A stretch of 37,585 nucleotides of DNA from a bacterium (GTDB lineage Bacteria; Patescibacteriota; Doudnabacteria; UBA920; 2-01-FULL-46-14). How positions within the stretch are numbered: position 1 is the stretch's first letter; every line of letters starts with the position of its first letter. The DNA is taken from assembly GCA_030700065.1 (NCBI GenBank), contig JAUYKH010000017.1, positions 1 through 37,585 on the forward strand. The letters are read 5' to 3'. Shown one piece after another: positions 16,201 to 21,536 of the stretch. A program made the position numbers and the translations under genes. The notes under the pieces were generated by a model that saw nothing but the letters and a program-made list of their open reading frames with translations, was not told the origin of the DNA and made no database searches.

Positions 16201-16496
16201 GCCTTCAACTCTTCGGGTGAAACAAGTGATACTTCCGTGCTGATATTGATTTTTTTACCTTTGACTGCCCGATAAATGGTCCCATCGGTTTTTATGTTGA
16301 ACGTTATTTGCTTCGGCTGATAGAGAACACCACCTTGGGCGAAAGGACTGGTTGGCGGCGGCTGAACAATTATATTCTGGGCGGTTGTCTGAATGGGAAT
16401 GATGCCCAAAACCAAAACCGCCAGGATGGCAATCAATCCGGCCTTGCGGAGAAGAATAGAGAATTTAGAATGGAGAATGGAGAAACGCATAGTCAT
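13254..16496 (-). CDS. VirB6/TrbL-like polytopic type IV secretion protein
   Basis: A 1080-residue inner-membrane channel component. A signal or first helix spans about 18-38. An extracytoplasmic region of roughly 200 residues has two Cys (CGAYNPF, WGGCHF). A block of hydrophobic helices spans about 250-600, in the TrbL/VirB6 style, with glycine-rich stretches (IVPILEATLSM, WTFVRDAVNMFFILFLIIIG). A long charged cytosolic tail spans about 620-1080. TrbL/VirB6 family proteins line the translocation path. The first ~15 residues (MTMRFSILHSKFSIL) are encoded by a spacer repeat. The start overlaps the four-helix-bundle gene by ATGA, and an in-frame ATG two codons later is equally possible. Confidence 0.85.
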   Translation of the reverse strand: MTMRFSILHSKFSILLRKAGLIAILAVLVLGIIPIQTTAQNIIVQPPPTSPFAQGGVLYQPKQITFNIKTDGTIYRAVKGKKINISTEVSLVSPEELKAGDKIDRPKNDTIQGFYVASVGQGATDICGAYNPFVGGVIGYIIWGGCHFEAVAKPSATELPFKQTLELDTSESQYPIGKRKIWVFPVLDLSGTVGATDEPYTNAPVTATLEIYGSQAELDAAAKAAGDANPYVSGSAGNSTTSATGGKGIADTFTGTLISVLNIIIGAIVTIVGSIIKYLGAIIIVPILEATLSMDASQFAGGPILAGWTFVRDAVNMFFILFLIIIGFATILKLENYSYKKLLVNLVVMALLVNFSLVIARIILQVSDAAQFSFLPVSTVVEGGEGMTGVRYLYQKLSVEHLSKIVDGFRVFSTSTSGALAGTMTILFEFILQLAVVITFGAMAAFMLIRTVMIYVLLVLSPLAFALLVVPATVSYGKQWWSTYTKYVLFGPIFAFFLRLDFEIYTKGMKLLPTLFDKTITNPDTVDYLNLLKNQNGGVTFAQMLQLGTIFVLILAFKWVELLVAKSMGIAGAGAIVGLAERGLKAPFAWGGKGVGALAGLGARAYTKRLTQALGAAKEKGQKGRAGLYQVMEFLNPRVAKEAWKKRKEEKEREAYEGAIGYSHDTLNRMMPTEWKWKMGLPELGQKTMYGRMAESRLIAEKAKYYDESGLSANEKARAFSNARHAEDVLGVMRAAILGRNENDIVLYEKQKRYDEELEKRVKQKTGAGVGEPIAREQARQELEKDENFAVTYEPGEERTMARKKLEEVGWTPEQIGRQFARLDDFAEASRNARSIGGAVEEWDGNFRAADDFSGYEKLAREKGTGAMLQGLADTGVFKPSYRTEIRDGREYKILESVDFEGNTIANVDQFKNTVKSTKKLESELYSARRTGAAKFRMDRGSASNWIGSGIEPAAFMRMDAKGNVLGISKASEKLYSSLGPAYVDTVHRVRDFQARALRMFGINKGDAELTPENINFDVMAETFRANKALTTELLDKKASLSPAMKARIIEEMAKRGISDIKLTMEEEEKGGASPAPSEL
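16451..16489. repeat. GAGAATAGAGAATTTAGAATGG-type repeat at the virB6-like start
   Basis: Tandem degenerate units of GAATAGAGAAT/TTAGAATGGA. They are translated as the first residues of the VirB6-like protein. A related stretch flanks the other side of the four-helix-bundle gene at 16875-16908. Confidence 0.6.
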
Positions 16497-16888
16497 GAAT
16501 CGCGGATGGTTTTTGATTTTTTTATCAAACCGTTAACCAGTTTTTTAACAAACATTGACTGTTCTGCTGTTACTGAAAAATCTTTTTCGTCTAAATATTT
16601 AACATCTTTCGCAATCAAAAGCTGATTCTGCAGTTCAGTATTCGAACCCTGCGCCATGGAATAAAACTGCGCTTTTTCCGAATAATACTGGCGACTAAAA
16701 CCTTCCGCGATATTCGAAGTTATAGAGACCGCCGCACGGCGCATCTGCGATGTCAAACCAAACATTTCTTCTTTTGGAAAACTTTTGGTTAATTTGTAAA
16801 TCATCAAGACTAATTTATGGCCCTCCTGCCAAGCTACCAAATCCGTAAATGAAATTATCTTTTTATTTTCTTCTCCTCTATTCTCCAT
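16493..16888 (-). CDS. Four-helix-bundle (S23/IVP-type) protein
   Basis: A 131-residue protein of the S23 family, first known from open frames in 23S rRNA intervening sequences. Features are the opening FTDLVAWQEGHKLVLMIYKL, then FPKEEMFGLTSQMRRAAVSI, NIAEGFSR and a final helix around LLIAKDVKYL. It is a complete family-length protein of unknown biochemical role. It lies between the Ig-repeat protein and the VirB6-like gene inside the secretion operon. Spacer repeats lie on both sides, and its 3' end overlaps the next start. A second family member sits in the pil operon. Insertion as a mobile cargo gene is likely. Confidence 0.9.
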   Translation of the reverse strand: MENRGEENKKIISFTDLVAWQEGHKLVLMIYKLTKSFPKEEMFGLTSQMRRAAVSITSNIAEGFSRQYYSEKAQFYSMAQGSNTELQNQLLIAKDVKYLDEKDFSVTAEQSMFVKKLVNGLIKKSKTIRDS

Positions 16889-16908
16889 TCTCTATTCACT
16901 ATTCTATT
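16875..16908. repeat. TATTCTCCATTCTCTATTC-type repeat
   Basis: Degenerate tandem units (CTATTCTCCATTCTCTATTC, then ACTATTCTATT) overlap the start codon region of the four-helix-bundle gene. They are complementary in sense to the repeat at 16451-16489, so the gene is framed by related sequence in the same orientation. Confidence 0.6.
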
Positions 16909-16912
16909 TTTA

Positions 16913-18769
16913 CTATTCCCTCGGCTTAAACGATTTGGTCGAAGCTCCCTGCACTTCCGAAGTTACCGTTATCAGTAACTCTTTTGTGTCCGAATAGCCT
17001 CCGGCGGATACGACCAGGCTGAACACCGTGTCGTCATTTACTATATAAGTTATGCTTCCGCTTAAGCCTAGATCATTAGTAGATAGAGGCGGAAAAATAA
17101 TCGCACTGGCGTCGGGATCGATTTCCAAAAGTGATGTGGCATCCCAGGTGACCGTGATCGCCTCCCCAGCGGCCACGCTCCGGGGCTGAACATCAAACTG
17201 GACCGCGCTGAAATCGGGGATTCCGGTTGAGGGTTGAATTGTAGTGACTAAATTCTCCCAAGTACGGGAAAATTGATTCGTCCCGTCGGAGACGGTGAGC
17301 TGGAAAACGGTGTCCTCATTGATGATGTATGACAAGCTGCCGCTTGCCCCTAGTTCTTCTCCTCCCGTAGGCAGGGGAAGGATTGAAACTTGCGCTCCCG
17401 AGACGGAGGTAGCGTCCCAGGTTACCGTAACCTGCCCGCCCGCCGCGACTGATTGAGGCTGGACATCAAACTGGACAGCGTTGAAATCCGGGGATGGTAG
17501 TGGTGAGTCTTCAAAGCTAACCGTTTGTCTCGGGGAACGACAGCTAGAACTCTCCGCCAACGCCTCCCCCTTGAAAATCATTGCACTTACCGTGTCATAA
17601 ACACTAGAAACAACTGAACTTACCAAATGTTGGGATGTCTCTAACATAATTGGCGTCGCCCTCACCAACACTCGCTGCAAAGCAGAAACCTCTTCTGTTC
17701 CCTCCGGCTTGCTACCTGCCCCTAAACGGCTCAATAGCTCATCGGCCAACAAATCAGTAGCAATTGACGAAGCAACGCTTACGATGAAGCTTCGAAATGA
17801 ACTAGTGTCATAAATGGTATCCGATCCCTTTATCGCTATGTTAAATACGGCGTTTTGAGCATTTTGCTCGCCCACACTAACCAGACTCAACGAAGTTGCG
17901 ATCTCCCCGGTGGTTTTATCGCGTGCGGCTTTAAGTCCGGGCGAGGATATCTCGAGCGCCGCGGCTTGCCGTGCCCGTGCTTCATTTTGTACGCCAATAT
18001 CCTGGAACTGCAAAGTCCAAAAATCCGCGGATGCCAAAGGATTGCCCAAGCGCGCCATTTGTTCGTAGAAAACCACGCCGTCTCTCGGGTCAATTTCTGA
18101 TGCCAAAACTCCAGCGTTTCGCGCGGCCAGATAGGACGCGGCGTTACGCACTGCCAGACTATCCACCCCGCCGCAGGAAACCGACGACGTAAACAGCGAC
18201 GATGCCCCGGCAATCAAGCGCAGAGCATCTATTGCCGAATCCTCCGGATTTTCCCGGGATGATCTTACGGCCAGCTCCGCGATCTGACTTGGTGAAAACC
18301 GGGTATTGAGCGGCAAATTTTCAAAGACAGAAGCCAAGCGGACAACGCCGCCCGCGACATCTGCCGGCACTGCCTCCTCACCATATTGTTTACGCAGAGA
18401 GTCCACTAGATATTTGCTCTCTACCAGCGCGTCTTGATAAAAAAGATGATTTTTTATGCCTAATTTAGTCTCTAAATTTGTGATTAACTCGTCTGTCATA
18501 GTCTTCAAAGCACTATTCATTGCGGCAATAATACCGCCTTTGACAATTTCGTGTATCATTGCAGTCTCATCAATCTTTTGTGTCACCACCCTATTTAACC
18601 TTTGGAAATCGCCGCCGTCCCCCATGACCGGCACGGATGATCCCAAACCTGGAACACCCGGAATCGACTCTATACCTTGCGCTCTGTCGGGTAGCGCAAA
18701 AATGCCCGTTCCACAGACGATGGCCGCGAGCAGAAAAGACGCGATAATTTTTTTGCTTTTGTTTTTCAT
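16913..18769 (-). CDS. Secreted secretion-locus protein with two Ig-like repeats
   Basis: A 618-residue exported protein. The signal peptide is at 1-32 (KIIASFLLAAIVCGTGIFAL, then ...RAQG). A helical domain spans about 45-420 and resembles in general style the secreted VirB5-like proteins of CPR type IV loci, though I cannot assign it firmly. At the C-terminus two tandem ~85-residue Ig-like domains begin PDFNAVQFDVQPQSVAAGG and PDFSAVQFDVQPRSVAAGE. They are also similar at DNA level, so the duplication is recent. The gene is 15 bp downstream of the small secreted protein. A surface adhesin or pilus-tip role is an inference. Confidence 0.7.
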   Translation of the reverse strand: MKNKSKKIIASFLLAAIVCGTGIFALPDRAQGIESIPGVPGLGSSVPVMGDGGDFQRLNRVVTQKIDETAMIHEIVKGGIIAAMNSALKTMTDELITNLETKLGIKNHLFYQDALVESKYLVDSLRKQYGEEAVPADVAGGVVRLASVFENLPLNTRFSPSQIAELAVRSSRENPEDSAIDALRLIAGASSLFTSSVSCGGVDSLAVRNAASYLAARNAGVLASEIDPRDGVVFYEQMARLGNPLASADFWTLQFQDIGVQNEARARQAAALEISSPGLKAARDKTTGEIATSLSLVSVGEQNAQNAVFNIAIKGSDTIYDTSSFRSFIVSVASSIATDLLADELLSRLGAGSKPEGTEEVSALQRVLVRATPIMLETSQHLVSSVVSSVYDTVSAMIFKGEALAESSSCRSPRQTVSFEDSPLPSPDFNAVQFDVQPQSVAAGGQVTVTWDATSVSGAQVSILPLPTGGEELGASGSLSYIINEDTVFQLTVSDGTNQFSRTWENLVTTIQPSTGIPDFSAVQFDVQPRSVAAGEAITVTWDATSLLEIDPDASAIIFPPLSTNDLGLSGSITYIVNDDTVFSLVVSAGGYSDTKELLITVTSEVQGASTKSFKPRE

Positions 18770-18784
18770 TTTATAAACGATTTG

Positions 18785-19234
18785 CTACTTGGTTTCACAA
18801 TACGGATCGGCCAACGTGCAGCTGGTCCCGACTTTGAGAATCACTCCATCCGCGTCAGGCAAAGCAATCGCATTGATACACGCTTTCCTGAAAAGATCGT
18901 CTAACCCCGGAATATAGTTTCCTAAAGTCAAAGCCGTTACTTCGAGCTGGTGCCGCCGATAGGTCCTAGAGAAACCAAACAGGTAGTAGAGTGTTGCCGG
19001 ACTTGGCGGACCGACCACAATGTACTGAAATGGAATCGGAATAGTGAATATTGGTGGCGGTGCGGGAATTAAACACAAGAACAATGTTTTTGCTAAAACT
19101 CTCCCTCCAAACCCCTGGTTCAAAGTGATAGCTTGCGCCGGCCTGGGCTGCGCCGCGCTCCCCGCCCCCAAAACTATAATAATCAGCACCAGAACTATTT
19201 TGAAAATTGAAAATTGAAAATTGAAAATTTTCAC
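18785..19234 (-). CDS. Small secreted secretion-locus protein
   Basis: A 149-residue protein starting at GTG 19234, which overlaps the stop of the upstream gene (GTGA) behind a GGGAGG site. A longer reading would run inside the upstream gene and is less likely. The signal peptide covers about 1-34 (IVLVLIIIVLGAGSAA, then QPRPAQA). Its first residues (KIFNFQFSIF) are encoded by an AT-rich TTTTCAA repeat. The mature part contains paired Cys residues (RKACINA, GTSCTLADPYCETK) and aromatic stretches with a possible hydrophobic segment. I do not recognise the family. It is probably an extracytoplasmic component of the same machine. Confidence 0.65.
   Translation of the reverse strand: MKIFNFQFSIFKIVLVLIIIVLGAGSAAQPRPAQAITLNQGFGGRVLAKTLFLCLIPAPPPIFTIPIPFQYIVVGPPSPATLYYLFGFSRTYRRHQLEVTALTLGNYIPGLDDLFRKACINAIALPDADGVILKVGTSCTLADPYCETK
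19199..19232. repeat. TTGAAAA tandem repeat in a signal-peptide coding region
   Basis: Four copies of a 7-8 base unit (TTGAAAA) lie at the start of the small secreted-protein gene. They encode its first hydrophobic residues and are of the same type as the spacer repeats elsewhere. Confidence 0.65.
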
Positions 19235-20196
19235 AGTCCTCCCTGATCTTTTAGTGTTTGTCCAATTTCCGCCCAAGCGACCGATTCCAAAATACCAGCT
19301 TGTTCCGCGGCCATAATCTGATAGAAAAAATCCGACCAAAATTGTTCGCTCGGTTGCGCCGGATTGTAATTATCCCTGACCAGTTCAAACATTCGTACAC
19401 CGGCTCGAAGTCCGGCAATCTTTGTTTTGTGAACAGTCAGAAGCTCTGAAGGTACGGGAGTATCTTTCAAAATTTTAATTGTCACTGTGAGTTTGGCGAT
19501 GTAGGAATCGAGTTCCCCGGCGGTCATTCCCGAGAACAGTCTCTGTTGAATGTTTTGAAGTTCCGCGTCATTCGCCGAAGTGAGTCCCTTGGTCTCTTCA
19601 AAATATTTCTCGAACGCCGGCACGTCGTTTTGATTGATAATTTTTAATTCTCTATCCTGCGGGAAATCAAGCACAACTGCCCGATCTGGTTTGAACATTT
19701 GTTCCACCTGTTCTTTTATTTTATCCTCGGTAAAATCAGCATACTCTTCCTTGCCCGCAAGATATTGCCTGACATAGTCTTTGGTTGTGTCTTTAATTTG
19801 CAAATCCCCCGGGCCATTGGGATTTTTCCCGAACGCCACCTCAAACCCGTCCATTTGTCCATCGCCGTCAGTGTCTTTACGCGTGGGGTCAGAGCCGAAG
19901 ATATACTCCTGCAAATTTGTCAGGACGTCATTATCGGGATCGCCATAAGGCCCGCCGACAGCGGGATCGTTTTCGTTGTCATTGGCAAAATATTTGATCA
20001 GCCAATCCTTTGGAAGAGTACCTGCGGTTCCCGAACCGGCAACTTGGGCGGTTTTGTTTTCTTCATCTTTTTCGTATAAATAAAAACCTGCCGCGGCCGT
20101 CCCCGCGACAAGCAAAAAAATTCCGATAGGCAAAATAAACCTCTTGAATCGGCTGCGATTGCGATTATCTATAAAATCCCTTGTTAGAAGAGGCAT
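19231..20196 (-). CDS. Membrane protein with thrombospondin type 3-like calcium repeats
   Basis: A 321-residue protein. A basic N-terminus precedes a membrane helix at about 21-41 (FILPIGIFLLVAGTAAAGFY). Residues about 85-128 contain Asp-rich repeats (DPDNDVLTNLQEYIFGSDP, DTDGDGQMDGFEVAFGKNP), the signature of calcium-binding thrombospondin type 3 or dockerin-like repeats. The last ~190 residues are helical and soluble. It is the first structural gene of the secretion operon, separated from the promoter by the GIY-YIG gene. A surface-exposed, calcium-stabilised role is inferred. It has no Shine-Dalgarno, and its start lies 5 bases beyond the repeat arm. Confidence 0.7.
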   Translation of the reverse strand: MPLLTRDFIDNRNRSRFKRFILPIGIFLLVAGTAAAGFYLYEKDEENKTAQVAGSGTAGTLPKDWLIKYFANDNENDPAVGGPYGDPDNDVLTNLQEYIFGSDPTRKDTDGDGQMDGFEVAFGKNPNGPGDLQIKDTTKDYVRQYLAGKEEYADFTEDKIKEQVEQMFKPDRAVVLDFPQDRELKIINQNDVPAFEKYFEETKGLTSANDAELQNIQQRLFSGMTAGELDSYIAKLTVTIKILKDTPVPSELLTVHKTKIAGLRAGVRMFELVRDNYNPAQPSEQFWSDFFYQIMAAEQAGILESVAWAEIGQTLKDQGGL

Positions 20197-20200
20197 TTTT

Positions 20201-20480
20201 ATTTTACCCCGTTAGAGATAGGAAGCGCTTGAGGCGATTCCTCAAATATCTCTTGCCGGGTCCTGATTTAAGGTATTTCTCCCGTATTCTGGCATCATGA
20301 TCATTTAGACACGCTTCGTAGTAGATTAGTTCAAAAGGACCTCTGCCTTTGGTGGAAACGATTTTGTTACTGTTATGCAGTAAGAAGCGCTTCCGTAAAT
20401 CCTCGGTTGAACCTGTGTACCAAAGACGGTCCTTTTTACTACGCAATACGTAAGTAAAGACCATGGTATCTCTAACGGGG
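20201..20480 (-). mobile_element. GIY-YIG gene inserted in a split palindrome
   Basis: CCCCGTTAGAGATA (20207-20220) and TATCTCTAACGGGG (20467-20480) are exact 14-bp inverted copies. They enclose only the GIY-YIG gene, whose ATG lies 2 bases from one arm and whose last codons (LSLTG, stop) lie in the other. Joined, the arms would form one perfect palindrome in the leader of the secretion operon. This fits insertion of an endonuclease gene into its own recognition palindrome. Confidence 0.7.
20204..20464 (-). CDS. GIY-YIG nuclease domain protein
   Basis: An 86-residue single-domain GIY-YIG protein of the YhbQ/UPF0213 size. The conserved blocks are YVLRSKKDRLWYTGSTEDL (the G-I-Y/Y-I-G strands as YVL and YTG, with the following Gly), KRFLLHNSN, the Glu-containing block FELIYYEACLND (in the position of the metal-binding Glu), and a basic C-terminus (EKYLKSGPGKRYLRNRLKRF). 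Such domains make single-strand cuts in DNA. No additional DNA-binding domain is present, so specificity would come from this domain alone. The gene is bounded by inverted repeat arms and lies between the promoter leader and the first secretion gene. Confidence 0.9.
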   Translation of the reverse strand: MVFTYVLRSKKDRLWYTGSTEDLRKRFLLHNSNKIVSTKGRGPFELIYYEACLNDHDARIREKYLKSGPGKRYLRNRLKRFLSLTG

Positions 20481-20504
20481 TGAATTTTATTTTTGTTTAC
20501 GCTA

Positions 20505-20530
20505 TTTTTGTTTCGAAATCCGTACTTTTT
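20505..20530 (-). promoter_or_regulatory. Shared leader element (secretion operon copy)
   Basis: On the minus strand AAAAAGTACGGATTTC then GAAACAAAAA. It matches the pil operon leader at 36149-36174 in 24 of 26 positions and lies 8 bases after the -10 box. It could be a 5'-UTR regulatory site or an initial-transcribed-region control element. Confidence 0.75.
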
Positions 20531-20538
20531 CTACATCT

Positions 20539-20568
20539 ATTATATCACAAAAGTAGCCCCCCTGTCAA
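20539..20568 (-). promoter_or_regulatory. Promoter of the secretion operon
   Basis: A perfect -35 TTGACA (20563-20568) and a perfect -10 TATAAT (20539-20544) are separated by 18 bp, with GTGA before the -10 exactly as in the pil promoter. It is the only strong promoter before the ~14.7-kb run of minus-strand genes. Confidence 0.9.
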
Positions 20569-20658
20569 ACTTTTTCGTGGGTCAATTCAATGAGCAACCG
20601 CAACACCCGAAAAACACTGGTTCGATCTTCCAATTCCTGTTCTTTCTCCCATGCTAGC

Positions 20659-20698
20659 TTGTCTACACTATGATGGAATTACATCGTGTCGTAGACAA
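20659..20698. repeat. 40-bp palindrome, copy A
   Basis: TTGTCTAC...GTAGACAA outer arms enclose GATGGAATTACATC, with mismatched 5-base inner segments. The first 27 bases match copy B (21492-21531) read on the opposite strand. It lies 62 bp after the PaaX/Cas2-like stop and about 90 bp upstream of the secretion operon -35. Confidence 0.85.
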
Positions 20699-20760
20699 AA
20701 CTTTTAAGAGACTAGGGGACTTCGAGGAGTCATTGCGAGATATTTTTTTCAAAAACAGAT

Positions 20761-21435
20761 TTATAAAACCTGGGTTTTGTTAAAATGCTCCTTCAGCAAC
20801 TTTGCATCCTCCGGATCAAGTTTGATCACTTCCATTGCTGTTACGTACCTGTCCAGGCCGTAGTAGGCCGCAACAAAATCGACTTCATCGCGAGGATCGA
20901 AAGGAAAAAACCAAACCGTACGCTGCAGCGGATAAAATTTCATTGCTTTCAGTTTGTCTCGGAAAAAATCAGCACGTCGTCTCAATTCCTTCGGCACATC
21001 GGCCGCTATCACCCACCAATGACCGTTCCAGACCTTTTGCCTCTTGACCTGCAGGTTTTCAAAATGTAGCGTTTCAACTTTTTTTCTGCCTTTCTGTGTT
21101 ATCTTCATCTGGAAATCGTCGCCGTCAGGAATCAATTCGACATAACCCTTACTCTTCAAATAATAAAGCGATTTCGTGACTTTCCTCTGCTGATCTCTTC
21201 GCTTAAAATCTCGCGAACGGTAAGTACGTTTAGCCCAAGGCATTTTATCGAGAATCTGAAAAATGTTTGGTGCCACGACCGTGAGCGCCAGTGTCCCTAC
21301 GACCATACCTACCGCCAATACAACTTCGCTGACCGTTTTAAGCGTTGCTAATTGCTTCTCGGTTAATTCAAACCGCTTGATTGGAGTCCCTGCCTTGATT
21401 GACCGGGCAATTTGAGGCTTTTGATATTGTTGCAT
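20761..21435 (-). CDS. PaaX/Cas2-like membrane-associated regulator or nuclease
   Basis: A 224-residue protein. The N-terminal 30 residues are basic, followed by one membrane helix at about 34-56 (VSEVVLAVGMVVGTLALTVV). A winged-helix segment spans about 78-122 (RKVTKSLYYLKSKGYVELIP, MKITQKGRKKVE). A ferredoxin-fold PaaX C-terminal/Cas2-like domain spans about 137-205 (WWVIAADVPKELRRRADFFR, then FYPLQRTVWFFPFDP). Asp146 is in the place of the Cas2 metal-binding Asp. There is no CRISPR array or cas1 here. ATG 21435 is preferred to an upstream TTG. The promoter overlaps palindrome B, which points to autoregulation. Confidence 0.8.
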   Translation of the reverse strand: MQQYQKPQIARSIKAGTPIKRFELTEKQLATLKTVSEVVLAVGMVVGTLALTVVAPNIFQILDKMPWAKRTYRSRDFKRRDQQRKVTKSLYYLKSKGYVELIPDGDDFQMKITQKGRKKVETLHFENLQVKRQKVWNGHWWVIAADVPKELRRRADFFRDKLKAMKFYPLQRTVWFFPFDPRDEVDFVAAYYGLDRYVTAMEVIKLDPEDAKLLKEHFNKTQVL

Positions 21436-21469
21436 AGTGTTTATCAACAATTTTTTTGACTATAAACTG

Positions 21470-21498
21470 ATTATAAACTGGCTTATTTCTTTTGTCTA
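21470..21498 (-). promoter_or_regulatory. Promoter of the PaaX/Cas2-like gene, overlapping its palindrome
   Basis: A perfect TATAAT (21470-21475) lies 17 bp from TAGACA (21493-21498). The -35 hexamer is itself part of the arm of palindrome B, so anything bound to the palindrome would block RNA polymerase. Confidence 0.75.
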
Positions 21499-21531
21499 CC
21501 CTGTGATGTAATTCCATCATAGTGTAGACAA
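21492..21531. repeat. 40-bp palindrome, copy B (candidate operator)
   Basis: TTGTCTAC (21492-21499) pairs with GTAGACAA (21524-21531), with GATGTAATTCCATC at the centre. It is an inverted copy of 20659-20698 and overlaps the -35 box of the PaaX/Cas2-like gene. Its right edge is 5 bases from the ksgA stop codon. Confidence 0.85.
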
Positions 21532-21536
21532 AGTAT

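Larger units (their letters stand above)
20659..21531 (-). mobile_element. PaaX/Cas2-like gene cassette with terminal palindromes
   Basis: An 873-bp unit consists of two near-identical 40-bp palindromes in inverted orientation around one gene and its promoter. It begins 5 bases after the ksgA stop and ends before the secretion promoter. There is no transposase. Either the palindromes are paired operators, or the unit is a mobile cassette. No target-site duplication was obvious by eye. Confidence 0.5.

Noticed and set aside
19235-19339. Longer N-terminus for the small secreted protein
   Set aside because: It lies inside the upstream gene and precedes the signal peptide. The GTG with a GGGAGG site and a GTGA overlap is the more natural start.
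20699-20760. GTCATTGCGAGA-like stretch as another dispersed repeat
   Set aside because: It resembles a motif seen in some bacterial repeats, but only one arm is present and no second copy was found in the window.
20761-21435. Interpretation as a CRISPR adaptation Cas2
   Set aside because: No CRISPR array, cas1 or effector genes are nearby. The protein has an N-terminal membrane helix and winged helix, which suit a PaaX-type regulator better. The two 40-bp palindromes are not a spacer-repeat array.
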